64,000 nucleotides of DNA from Candidatus Altarchaeales archaeon (GTDB lineage: Archaea; Altiarchaeota; Altiarchaeia; IMC4; SCGC-AAA252-I15). The notes beneath the pieces were generated by a model. That model had not been told where the DNA came from. It worked only from the letters and a program-made list of their open reading frames with translations, and ran no database searches. The position numbers were made by a program, and so were the translations under genes. Below are positions 42,173 to 49,624 of this stretch, piece after piece. Each line of letters opens with the position of its first letter. Position 1 is the stretch's first letter. The DNA lies in the NCBI GenBank assembly GCA_014727915.1, contig WJMO01000005.1, positions 248,001 through 312,000 on the forward strand, read 5' to 3'.

Positions 42173-42925
42173 ATGGGGGTGGAAGTCTTCTACTTTGGAG
42201 TGGCTGTGGTCATCGGGGGTCTCTTGTTGTTCTACAGGGGCTTCAGGTGGTTCCGGGAGAACCAGCTAATACATAACACCCCCACCTCAAAGGTCCGGTC
42301 CATGGCAATGGGCCGGGTTGAGCTGTACGGGACCATCGAATCCTGCCCTAAAAAAGAGGTTAAGACCCCATTCAGCGGATTGCCGTGTGTCTGGTGCAAG
42401 TGGGTTGTCGAAGAGCGCCGGTCCTACGGCGACGATAAGAAGTGGACCAAGGTTAAAGAGGGCGTGTTGAACGGTCTCTTCTACCTCCGGGACGAGACCG
42501 GCAAGGTAATGGTATACCCCAAGAATGCTGATGTTGACGTGCCGCAGTTCAGGGAGTACTCGAACAGGATGTTCGGCAGCCTTCCCCAGGGTGCCCTCAG
42601 CTTCCTGGAAGGCAGGGGACTTAAGACATCCGGTCTCTTCGGCTCTGACCGGACCTTCCGGCTCACCGAGTATTTTCTCATGCCCGGGGATGAAGTGTAC
42701 GTTCTCGGCACCGCCCGGGACAACCCGCTGGTGGAGGACGGCACCTCCGACATAAACGAGGAAGACATCATAGTATGCGGCGGAGAGTTCTTCTACATCT
42801 CCCGAAGGCCCCTCAAGGACGTTCACGAATACCACGCCGCGAAGGTCATAACTGGCTTCGGCGGGGGCATACTCCTCACTTTGGCGGGTGTATATCTGAT
42901 GCTCTACTATTTAGGCATCGTATAG
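42173..42925 (+). CDS. GIDE-domain membrane protein
   Basis: A 250-residue protein beginning with a membrane helix (YFGVAVVIGGLLLFYRGF) and ending with another (residues ~228-248). Between them is a GIDE-type domain: NTPTSKVRSMAMGRVELYG near residue 43, PCVWCKWVVEE, and EYFLMPGDEVYVLGTA near residue 185. GIDE (MUL1-like) domains occur in eukaryotic E3 ligases and in many membrane proteins of prokaryotes, where their role is unknown. There is no RING finger here. ATG 42173 is chosen over the track start because a CTTTTATC box lies ~25 bases before it. LemA follows 16 bp downstream, a frequent neighbour of GIDE proteins. Confidence 0.8.
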   Translation: MGVEVFYFGVAVVIGGLLLFYRGFRWFRENQLIHNTPTSKVRSMAMGRVELYGTIESCPKKEVKTPFSGLPCVWCKWVVEERRSYGDDKKWTKVKEGVLNGLFYLRDETGKVMVYPKNADVDVPQFREYSNRMFGSLPQGALSFLEGRGLKTSGLFGSDRTFRLTEYFLMPGDEVYVLGTARDNPLVEDGTSDINEEDIIVCGGEFFYISRRPLKDVHEYHAAKVITGFGGGILLTLAGVYLMLYYLGIV

Positions 42926-42941
42926 TAATCCTTTTAATGTC

Positions 42942-43517
42942 ATGTTCCTTGGTTTGATCATATTAGCTGTCGTCGCTTTCCTATTGTCAGCAGTAATGGT
43001 CGCCAACTACCTGGTGGGAACATACAACAGCCTGGTCGAGTTGAAGAACGACATCGTTAAGGCGTGGGCCAACATCGACGTTCTTCTGAAGCAGCGCAGC
43101 GATGAGGTGCCCAACCTAGTCAGCACAGTGAAGGGCTACATGGCCCACGAACGGGAGGTCCTGGAGGCCGTCACACAAGCCCGTGCTTCGGTTGTGCGGG
43201 CAGGTTCCGTCGGCGAGAAGGCAGCAACCAACGATATGTTGGAGGTTGCGTTGGGCCGGCTGTTCGCGGTCGTGGAGGCATATCCTGAGCTGAAGGCAGA
43301 TGAGAGCTTCCTGGAGCTGCAGAAGCGGATAACCCGTTTGGAGAACGAGATCGCCGACAGGAGAGAGTTCTACAACGATGCCGTTACCATCTTCAACACC
43401 CGCATTGAATCCTACCCTGACCGATTCGTCGCCGGCTGGATGGGTTTGAGGCGAAGACCCCTATTCAAGGCGAGGCCCAGGGAGCGTCTGAGGGTCAAGA
43501 CGAGCTTCACCAAGTAA
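42942..43517 (+). CDS. lemA: LemA family protein
   Basis: A 191-residue LemA protein: one N-terminal membrane helix (residues 2-24), the family motif YNSLVELKNDIVKAWANIDVLLKQR, then a long helical bundle with ERRITRLENEIADRREFYNDAV-type signature near residue 130 and a short C-terminal basic tail. LemA proteins sit in the membrane with the helical domain exposed; their role is unknown. It probably shares a transcript with the GIDE-domain gene. Confidence 0.92.
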   Translation: MFLGLIILAVVAFLLSAVMVANYLVGTYNSLVELKNDIVKAWANIDVLLKQRSDEVPNLVSTVKGYMAHEREVLEAVTQARASVVRAGSVGEKAATNDMLEVALGRLFAVVEAYPELKADESFLELQKRITRLENEIADRREFYNDAVTIFNTRIESYPDRFVAGWMGLRRRPLFKARPRERLRVKTSFTK

Positions 43518-43531
43518 GAAACTGCATGAAC

Positions 43532-44362
43532 CTATATATAAACCCCTTTAACCGGTGTCTTCTGCGTTTTTACCGTGTTTTTCCCGCTCTCTTTGGTCTC
43601 ATAGTCCAGTTCAACCACAATGTCATATTCCCCTCCTGGTACTCCTGGGATGCATTCGGTCGAGAATCTCAACGATTCATCCGCTTCTATGACTCCCCTG
43701 TAGTCGAGGCTGCACTTCACCACTCCGTCCTCAACCACCCTAATCTGCCCGACGGTCAACTCACCGGGTCCCTCGTTCCTGAACTCTGCCTTGAAAGTGC
43801 CGGCGGAGAAGAACATTATCCTGTCCGGTTTCGGTTCCAGCCTGTATATTCCGTCAGATGCTATGGCGGCTGTGGTCTGGTTCCGTATGCCAGCTCCCTG
43901 CCTCGTCTCGTACTCCCTCCATAGGTCCTTTCTTGGGATGTCGTCATGTGCTTGCATGGACTGCATTAGAAGGAGGCCTGCTGACAGCAATGTGATGGAA
44001 AGTGCGAATGCCATAAGCTGGTTGTATCGCTTTTCCGCCTTCTCCCCGGCCACTATGATGTTGCTGAACTCGCCCGCGTTGCCGTACAGTACCATGAGGA
44101 ACACCATGCTCTTACCGATGTTCACGACCGTTAGCAAGTCGGGTATGTCGTTGAATGAGACGATGATGTTGACTATCTGGTATATGACTGCCACCCTGTA
44201 GGCATTCGTGAAGCGCTTCAGGACGCCGGCGCCCGTGAGCAAAAGCAGGATACCAAGGCTCAACCCCAACATGTCCCCCCTGTAGGCTGAGAACACTATC
44301 AGGCTCTCCATGAGGAACACCAACCCTATGAAGTCTACTGCGCGGGAGCTCCTCCTATCCAA
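43532..44362 (-). CDS. membrane protein with external beta domain, 276 aa
   Basis: Four hydrophobic helices lie in residues ~10-140. A C-terminal domain (~160-276) of alternating strands includes FKAEFRNEGPGELTVGQIRV and a Cys pair (KCSLDY, TECIPG) that could close a disulfide in an extracellular Ig-like fold. This kind of C-terminal domain is common on archaeal membrane proteins. No known family; it converges on lemA with a 14-bp gap. Confidence 0.7.
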   Translation of the reverse strand: MDRRSSRAVDFIGLVFLMESLIVFSAYRGDMLGLSLGILLLLTGAGVLKRFTNAYRVAVIYQIVNIIVSFNDIPDLLTVVNIGKSMVFLMVLYGNAGEFSNIIVAGEKAEKRYNQLMAFALSITLLSAGLLLMQSMQAHDDIPRKDLWREYETRQGAGIRNQTTAAIASDGIYRLEPKPDRIMFFSAGTFKAEFRNEGPGELTVGQIRVVEDGVVKCSLDYRGVIEADESLRFSTECIPGVPGGEYDIVVELDYETKESGKNTVKTQKTPVKGVYI

Positions 44363-44405
44363 GGGATACCACCACTAAGACTATTCTTGGGCAGCGTATA
44401 AAACT

Positions 44406-45494
44406 TTACTCGAACAGCTTCAGGTATTCCCCATAACCCTTCTCTCCCAGTTCTTCTTTGGGTATGAACTTCAAAGCCGCCGAGTTTATGCAGTATCTAG
44501 TGCCTGTGGGGGGTGGTCCGTCCTCGAAGACATGGCCGAGGTGGCTGTCTCCCTCCCTGCTCCTTACCTCGGTCCTCACCATCCCCAGAGTTCGGTCCGT
44601 GTTCTCTACTATGGTGTCCTCTTCTATGGGCCTGTTGAAGCTCGGCCACCCTGTTCCGGAGTCGAACTTGTCCGTCGAGCTGAACAGCGGCTCCCCAGAT
44701 ACTATGTCGACGTATATGCCCTCACTCTTGTTATCCCAGTACTCGTTGTTGAAGGCTGCTTCGGTCCCGTTCTCCCTGGTCACCCTATACTGGGTGGGAG
44801 TCAGCTTCTCCCTGAGCTCATCCTCCGAAGGGCGTTTATATCCCCTTTCACCGCCGGAGCCAGGTTTGGGACCGTCTTCTACCCCGTCTTTCCACACGCT
44901 CTTGAGGTAGCCTTCCCTCCTGGACATTGCCTTGTAGCCCTTGTATTGGACGGGGTTCTTCTTGTAGTAGTCCTGGTGGTATTCCTCAGCTGGGTAGAAG
45001 CCCGTGTATTCCCTTATCTCGGTCGCGATGGGCCTCTTGAACTTCCCCGACCCGTTCAGCCTCTTCTTGGACTCCTCGGCCAGCCTCTTCTGTATGCTGT
45101 TGTGGTAGAATATCACCGTCTGATACTGGCTTCCCCTGTCCGCGAACTGGCCGATTGCGTCCGTGGGGTCTATCTGCTGCCAGTACACCTCCAAGAGCTC
45201 ATCATACCCTATGCTCTCCGGGTCGTATGTTATCTGCACCGCCTCCACATGCCCTGTGCCTCCCTCCGACACCTTCTTGTAGGTCGCGTCCTCATCGCTT
45301 CCACCGCTGTACCCTACTGTGACCTCAACCACTCCCTCCAGATTCTCAAAGGGTGGTTCCATGCACCAGAAGCAACCTCCTGCAAACGTTGCCTTCTCAA
45401 CCTCCCCCTCATACTCTGGTATTCCCTCTTTTGGTTCCATGCATCCGCCTCCTGTCAAAACTATCAATAAAACGATGACGGCCTTGTTCATCAT
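44406..45494 (-). CDS. msrAB: MsrA-MsrB fusion lipoprotein, peptide methionine sulfoxide reductase
   Basis: Repairs both S- and R-forms of oxidised methionine in proteins. The N-terminus is a lipoprotein signal (TGGGC, Cys18), so it works outside the membrane. The MsrA domain carries GCFWC (catalytic Cys41) and GYSGG; the MsrB domain starts near residue 220 and has its catalytic cysteine in [11 protein letters not shown] (about 335) and the GTGWPSF motif. The usual zinc-binding cysteines of MsrB are replaced ([13 protein letters not shown]), placing it in the zinc-free group. A GAGGGAAG-type ribosome-binding site precedes the ATG-ATG start. Confidence 0.94.
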   Translation of the reverse strand: MMNKAVIVLLIVLTGGGCMEPKEGIPEYEGEVEKATFAGGCFWCMEPPFENLEGVVEVTVGYSGGSDEDATYKKVSEGGTGHVEAVQITYDPESIGYDELLEVYWQQIDPTDAIGQFADRGSQYQTVIFYHNSIQKRLAEESKKRLNGSGKFKRPIATEIREYTGFYPAEEYHQDYYKKNPVQYKGYKAMSRREGYLKSVWKDGVEDGPKPGSGGERGYKRPSEDELREKLTPTQYRVTRENGTEAAFNNEYWDNKSEGIYVDIVSGEPLFSSTDKFDSGTGWPSFNRPIEEDTIVENTDRTLGMVRTEVRSREGDSHLGHVFEDGPPPTGTRYCINSAALKFIPKEELGEKGYGEYLKLFE

Positions 45495-45590
45495 CTATCT
45501 TCCCTCATCATTCTATTAAATACTTGGCAGTTACGGGTTGGTAATGTTTTCTAAACCCTTTTTCTTCTCCTAATCGAATTATTTCACCTA

Positions 45591-45947
45591 ATGGAAGCTG
45601 ATACCATCTTCTTTGTCGAGCGGGATGTCTGCGACAGCAGTGCCTGGTCGCTGAAATGGGGCACTCTAATACTCTATAAGGCGGGTTTGGTGTTCTATTA
45701 TAACCGGCCCCGCGCTGAAGAGCCGGAGAGACTGCAGGACGTGGTCAAGACCGGCGACATCCTGGAGGTGCGGGTTGAGAAGATGGACTGGCTGGTGAGC
45801 AAGATATTCTGGGTGGGCCGCAAGCTCGTGGTGTTCAAGACACGGGAGGGGGAGAAGAAATACTATCTCAGGGAAACTGAAAAGCTGTTCATGGCCTTTG
45901 ACATGCTGGACAACTCGATCAAGTGCGTGGACAAATCCAAAAAATGA
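45591..45947 (+). CDS. small hypothetical protein, possible PH-like fold
   Basis: A 118-residue protein with a strand pattern (LKWGTLILYKAGLVFYY, then DILEVRVEKMDW, then KLVVFKTREGEKKYYL) ending in a C-terminal helix (TEKLFMAFDMLDNSI). This is the layout of PH-like domains, which bind lipids or proteins. No signal or membrane segment. The call of fold is by pattern only. It is divergent from msrAB across 96 bp. Confidence 0.6.
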   Translation: MEADTIFFVERDVCDSSAWSLKWGTLILYKAGLVFYYNRPRAEEPERLQDVVKTGDILEVRVEKMDWLVSKIFWVGRKLVVFKTREGEKKYYLRETEKLFMAFDMLDNSIKCVDKSKK

Positions 45948-46013
45948 CCTTAAACAGGCCCAACAACCTTTTTATTCGAGTATTCCCTATCTCTACGACC
46001 CTGGGGGTGTTTA

Positions 46014-46046
46014 TATCCTATATAGGTCAAAATCCCTATTAGGATA
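46014..46046. repeat. inverted repeat TATCCTA...TAGGATA
   Basis: Seven-base perfect arms 19 bases apart, with a further palindrome (CCTATATAGG) inside, in the 179-bp gap before adkA. It abuts the 9-bp hairpin at 46047. Meaning unknown; protein binding is possible. Confidence 0.5.
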
Positions 46047-46070
46047 AAACCGCACATTCTGGTGTGGTTT
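46047..46070. promoter_or_regulatory. nine-pair hairpin upstream of adkA
   Basis: AAACCGCAC-ATTCTG-GTGTGGTTT forms nine pairs (one G-U) around a six-base loop, 57 bases before the adkA start. The region after it has TATA-like CTTTTAACTC, so the hairpin may be upstream of, or within, the leader of the adkA operon. Confidence 0.4.
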
Positions 46071-46126
46071 ATATTCCGCCATTGGTTAATCTTTTAACTC
46101 AATTTTGGTTTTCAAGGTGATATGCG

Positions 46127-46714
46127 ATGTTGGTAGTTATGACCGGCGTGCCCGGTGTCGGGAAGTCGACTGTTGTCAAGACCGCCTTCAAACAGGCGGA
46201 GGAGAAGGGAATAGACGTTAACTTTGACCTCGTTAACTTCGGGGACATGATGCTCAAGACCGCCGAGAAGGAGGGTCTTGTCAAGCACCGTGACGAGATG
46301 AGGCAGCTGCCCGTGGAGCAGCAGCACAGCATACAGAAGCATGCTGCAGCCGAGATAAGGAAGATGGCTGACAGCGGAGACGTCATATTGGACACTCACG
46401 CGTCCATCGAGACCCCGAACGGTTTCATACCCGGCATGCCCGAGTGGGTTTTGCGGGAGATGAAGCCTGATGTGATCGTGGTCTTGGAGAGCAGGCCTGA
46501 GGACGTCAACAAGTTCCGGAAGAAGGACTTGGGAGACGATTTCCGGAGGCGCGAGGTCGACAACATCGAGGGCATAGAGAGGCATCAGAGCGTCAACCGG
46601 AGCATTGCCATGGCATATTCGGTTTTCACAGGGACTCCCATCAAGCTGATCTGGAAGCCTGAGGGCACCCTACCCCGGGCTGCAGAGGAACTATTAGGTG
46701 TTTTAAGTGCTTGA
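46127..46714 (+). CDS. adkA: archaeal adenylate kinase
   Basis: A 195-residue AdkA converting AMP and ATP to ADP. The P-loop is GVPGVGKST (residues 7-15), and the AMP-site and archaeal-type features include DTHASIETPNGFIPGMP and the ERHQSVNR stretch. It lacks the bacterial lid cysteines. It opens the archaeal spc-type tail operon adkA-DUF106-rpl34e-cmk; secY, which normally precedes it, is not in this window. AAGGTGAT lies six bases before the start. Confidence 0.95.
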   Translation: MLVVMTGVPGVGKSTVVKTAFKQAEEKGIDVNFDLVNFGDMMLKTAEKEGLVKHRDEMRQLPVEQQHSIQKHAAAEIRKMADSGDVILDTHASIETPNGFIPGMPEWVLREMKPDVIVVLESRPEDVNKFRKKDLGDDFRRREVDNIEGIERHQSVNRSIAMAYSVFTGTPIKLIWKPEGTLPRAAEELLGVLSA

Positions 46715-47483
46715 GATCACTACTGCGGGGCAGGTTATCGGGGTCATCTCCGCTGGCATGGCTCTCATGAGCTCGCTGGTCCGGCATGCGGTATTGGACA
46801 AGGACAAGCTCAAATCCCAGAAGTTGAAGCTCAAGGAGAAGCAGTCGCTGATGAAGGAGGCTCAGAAGAGCAAGGACATGAAGGCCATGCAGAAGCACCA
46901 GAAGGAGATGATGGACCTCTCTATGGAGCAGATGCGCCACGGTATGAAGCCCATGATATTCACCATAATACCCTTCATACTCGTGTTCGGGTGGCTTCGC
47001 GGAACATATGGCGTTGCAGGCTATATCTACAATGTCTCCGTCACTGATTCACTGCCTCCTGGCATCGAATTCTCCGGCGTTGAAGCGGGGGACGGGAACT
47101 ATGTTAAGCCGACCCGTCAGGTCTCATGGGAGTGGGAGGAGATTAAACCGGGTGAGAAGGGCGAGTTGTCGGTTAATCTGATAGTTGATGGTTCCCCGGA
47201 AGTTGGCGTTTCCGATACTCCGACCGAGGTGGAGTATGTCTTCCCGAACGGTACTGGAGCCTCCTACATGTTAGGCGTCAACGGCGGCAGCTCACAGCTT
47301 GAGGTCGTGAAGACCCAGCCGGAAACCCAAGGTAATAAGCTTACCTACAATATACTCTATGAGAACACCGGATCTGGAACGGTTGCATCGTTATTCGGGT
47401 TCAACCTGTCCTGGTTCTGGTGGTATTTCCTTTGCAGCGTACTGGTTTCGATGATATTAAACAAAGCATTAGGTTTAACATAG
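46707..47483 (+). CDS. DUF106 (archaeal Oxa1/EMC3-like) membrane insertase with DUF11-like insert
   Basis: 258 residues, starting at GTG and overlapping adkA by 8 bp. Membrane helix 1 (about 8-24) and a cytoplasmic basic coiled coil (30-78, Lys/Met/Gln-rich) precede helix 2 (80-98), with helix 3 at the C-terminus (~230-252): the three-helix, coiled-coil layout of the DUF106/TMCO1/EMC3 branch of the YidC/Oxa1 family, which inserts membrane proteins. Between helices 2 and 3 is a ~125-residue extracellular insert with VSVTDSLPPGIEF and EIKPGEKGELSV, resembling a DUF11 beta-sandwich. Usual members of this family are much shorter there. Confidence 0.9.
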   Translation: MLEITTAGQVIGVISAGMALMSSLVRHAVLDKDKLKSQKLKLKEKQSLMKEAQKSKDMKAMQKHQKEMMDLSMEQMRHGMKPMIFTIIPFILVFGWLRGTYGVAGYIYNVSVTDSLPPGIEFSGVEAGDGNYVKPTRQVSWEWEEIKPGEKGELSVNLIVDGSPEVGVSDTPTEVEYVFPNGTGASYMLGVNGGSSQLEVVKTQPETQGNKLTYNILYENTGSGTVASLFGFNLSWFWWYFLCSVLVSMILNKALGLT

Positions 47484-47489
47484 GAGGAT
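47481..47489 (+). promoter_or_regulatory. strong ribosome-binding site before rpl34e
   Basis: TAGGAGGAT lies between the DUF106 stop and the rpl34e ATG at 47493, so this internal operon gene has its own good ribosome-binding site. Confidence 0.7.
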
Positions 47490-47492
47490 AAA

Positions 47493-47963
47493 ATGGTAGC
47501 GCCAAGCAAGCGAACAAGGTCTACGAAGAAGGTTAGGCGTAAGACACCCGGCGGGAAGAACACCACCCTCTTCAGGAGGGCGAAGTCCGCCAAGCCCAGA
47601 TGCGGGAGATGCGGAAAGCAGCTGTCAGGTATGGCATCAGGCACTGCGACGGAGATGAAGTCATTCAACAAGAGTTCTAAGGTGCCTGCGAGGCCGTATG
47701 CGGGCGTCCTATGCACCGACTGCCTTGACGGTCTGGTCAGGTATGTCACGCGCATGGAGGCCAAGCACAAGGAGTCTGCTTTCGCCGACCTTAACCTTCA
47801 GAGGGATTTGACCCTTGAGAAGTATCTCCCGAGGGGATGGTGGGGTGAGGTCTCCGCTGGTAAGGTGTCCGTGAAGAAGGACGGTAAGAAGCCGGCCGGG
47901 AAGAGGACCGACTCCAAGTCAAAAGCCAAGACCGTCAAGAAGAAGGCCAAGAAAAAGGCTTAA
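47493..47963 (+). CDS. rpl34e: ribosomal protein L34e with Lys-rich C-terminal extension
   Basis: A 156-residue L34e of the large subunit. The family core (residues 1-90) has RTRSTKKVRRKTPGG, the zinc-ribbon pairs CGRCG and LCTDCL, and the ARPYAG turn. Archaeal L34e is usually about 90 residues. Here ~65 more follow: a neutral stretch to about residue 125, then a Lys/Ala-rich tail (KTVKKKAKKKA). The tail may contact rRNA. Its place between DUF106 and cmk is the standard archaeal order. Confidence 0.93.
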   Translation: MVAPSKRTRSTKKVRRKTPGGKNTTLFRRAKSAKPRCGRCGKQLSGMASGTATEMKSFNKSSKVPARPYAGVLCTDCLDGLVRYVTRMEAKHKESAFADLNLQRDLTLEKYLPRGWWGEVSAGKVSVKKDGKKPAGKRTDSKSKAKTVKKKAKKKA

Positions 47964-47979
47964 AATCCTTTCAGGGTTT

Positions 47980-48507
47980 ATGATGATAGTCACCGTCGGT
48001 GGTTCAGCCGCTTCGGGCAAGTCCACCCTCGCAGGGGCTTTAGCTGAGCGGCTGGGATTCAACCATGTCTCCGCAGGCCAGGTCATGCGTGACATGGCCG
48101 CTGAGAAGGGGATGTCATTGGTTGAGTTCTCCAAATACGCGGAGGAACACCCTGAAGTCGACCGTGAGATTGACATGCGGCAGAAGGAGCTTGCAGTCGG
48201 GGATTCTGTCGTTGACGGAAGGCTGTCAAGGTATTTCCTAGAGCCTGACGTGTCCATATGGCTAACTGCCCCAGTTGATGTCAGGGCTGAGCGTGTCCTC
48301 GGCCGGGGTGAGAAGTACGAGTCCGTCAGCGCCGCTAGGAAGGACATCATCGAGCGGGATTCCAGCGAGCGCAGGCGTTACCTGGAATTCTACGATATCG
48401 ACCTGGACGACCTGAGCCAATACGATCTCGTGCTGAACACGGGCAGGTTCAACATCGAGCAGATGACCTCTCTGGCTTCGGCGGCCGTGGATTCTTTAAG
48501 GAATTAG
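47980..48507 (+). CDS. cmk: archaeal cytidylate kinase
   Basis: A 175-residue CMP/dCMP kinase. The P-loop is GGSAASGKST, the CMP-site segment is HVSAGQVMRDMAAEKG, and VDGRLSRYF lies near residue 80; the usual archaeal Cmk length fits. The start is ATG-ATG; either Met serves. It follows rpl34e by 16 bp in the same operon. Confidence 0.95.
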   Translation: MMIVTVGGSAASGKSTLAGALAERLGFNHVSAGQVMRDMAAEKGMSLVEFSKYAEEHPEVDREIDMRQKELAVGDSVVDGRLSRYFLEPDVSIWLTAPVDVRAERVLGRGEKYESVSAARKDIIERDSSERRRYLEFYDIDLDDLSQYDLVLNTGRFNIEQMTSLASAAVDSLRN

Positions 48508-48525
48508 TTCAATTCTTTTAATGTC

Positions 48526-49101
48526 ATGGACGGCGGGCAGGATTTTCTGATGAAGCGCCTTATCTCGATGGCCAGGCTCACCGCAGACCCCAGCACGCTC
48601 ATCAGGACAATATACGAGGAGGAGCAGCGTAACCCCGACAACCACATGGTCTACGTGCTCAAGGGTTGGGCTCAGTCGGGGATGGGAAAGAATACCGCTG
48701 CTCTGGAGTCCTTTGACCGTGCCATAGAGTTGAATCCCCGGAGTGCATGGGGGTATTATGGGAAGGGCGAAGCTTTGAGGGAGCTCAGGAGGTTTGATGA
48801 GGCTTTGAAGTGCTTCTCGCGGGCTGTTGAGCTGAAGCCCCGCAGGGCTGATTTCTGGCTTAGCAAGGGTTTTATGGAAGAGGAGGTTGGCATGCTGAAG
48901 GCAGCCGGGGAATCCTTCAAAAAGGCGATTAGCTTGGGGGATAGGAGTGGTTGGGCCCAGTATGGTCAGTCCAGGCTTCTCGTCTATGAGGAGAGGCTGG
49001 AGGAGGCGCTTGACGAGTGCAGGAACGCTATGCAGTTGAGCCCTGACGAGGAGGAGTTCAAGATGCATGAGGCCTTCATCCTGGACCTGATCAAGGATTA
49101 G
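48526..49101 (+). CDS. TPR-repeat protein
   Basis: A 191-residue protein with about four TPR units; the clearest are ALESFDRAIELNPRSAWGYYGKGEALRE style repeats centred at residues 65-105. Possibly a small protein-binding adaptor. The first Met lies very near an AT box (CTTTTAATG), so Met9 (48550) may be the real start of a leaderless mRNA. Downstream of cmk by 18 bp. Confidence 0.8.
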   Translation: MDGGQDFLMKRLISMARLTADPSTLIRTIYEEEQRNPDNHMVYVLKGWAQSGMGKNTAALESFDRAIELNPRSAWGYYGKGEALRELRRFDEALKCFSRAVELKPRRADFWLSKGFMEEEVGMLKAAGESFKKAISLGDRSGWAQYGQSRLLVYEERLEEALDECRNAMQLSPDEEEFKMHEAFILDLIKD

Positions 49102-49137
49102 GTTCTTTTATTTTGTCCAAGCTAAATGTTTAACAAG

Positions 49138-49614
49138 ATGAGAGTGAAGTTGAGGGGTCAGGGTTCGCTTGAGTTCATCATGACCTACGGTTGGGTCCTG
49201 CTCGTGCTCTTGGTCGTTGTCGTGGTCATGTGGCAGTGGGGTTTGTTCGACATAGGCGCTAGTGTCGATCCCGGCAGCTTTGGGTTCTGGGGGTTGGTCG
49301 TGGCCCAGGGCAACGAGTTCATACTGGACGAGTCCGGCAGCCTGCAGGTGAGCTTGCTCAACAACATCGGATACAACATCACATTGTTCAACTATTCGGC
49401 TACCATCGATGGCGTCTACAAGCAGTGCGAGGCGTGCACGCCGTTGGTCATCGAACCCGGCGAGAACGAGGTCATACAGTTGGACCATTTCGAATGGGGC
49501 CGGCCCTCCGGCAAGAGGTTCGACGCATTTCTCGTTCTCCAGTACAATGACAGCCGAACCGGCGGGGAAGTCTACCAGAGCTCCGGACGCATATGGGGCA
49601 ACGCAGAGCTATAG
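49138..49614 (+). CDS. class III signal peptide (archaeal pilin-like) protein
   Basis: 158 residues with MRVKLRGQGSLEFIMTYGW at the start: a short basic leader, then QGSLEF and a long hydrophobic helix, the class III signal cut by the EppA-type prepilin peptidase just before or at QGSLE. The track starts at 49126; ATG 49138 gives the standard leader, and TTCTTTTATTTTG at 49104-49116 is placed for a leaderless mRNA from it. The exported part (~residues 35-158) is strand-rich, with one Cys pair (QCEACTP). Likely a minor pilin or pilin-like surface protein. Confidence 0.85.
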   Translation: MRVKLRGQGSLEFIMTYGWVLLVLLVVVVVMWQWGLFDIGASVDPGSFGFWGLVVAQGNEFILDESGSLQVSLLNNIGYNITLFNYSATIDGVYKQCEACTPLVIEPGENEVIQLDHFEWGRPSGKRFDAFLVLQYNDSRTGGEVYQSSGRIWGNAEL

Positions 49615-49624
49615 GGCTTCTGGC

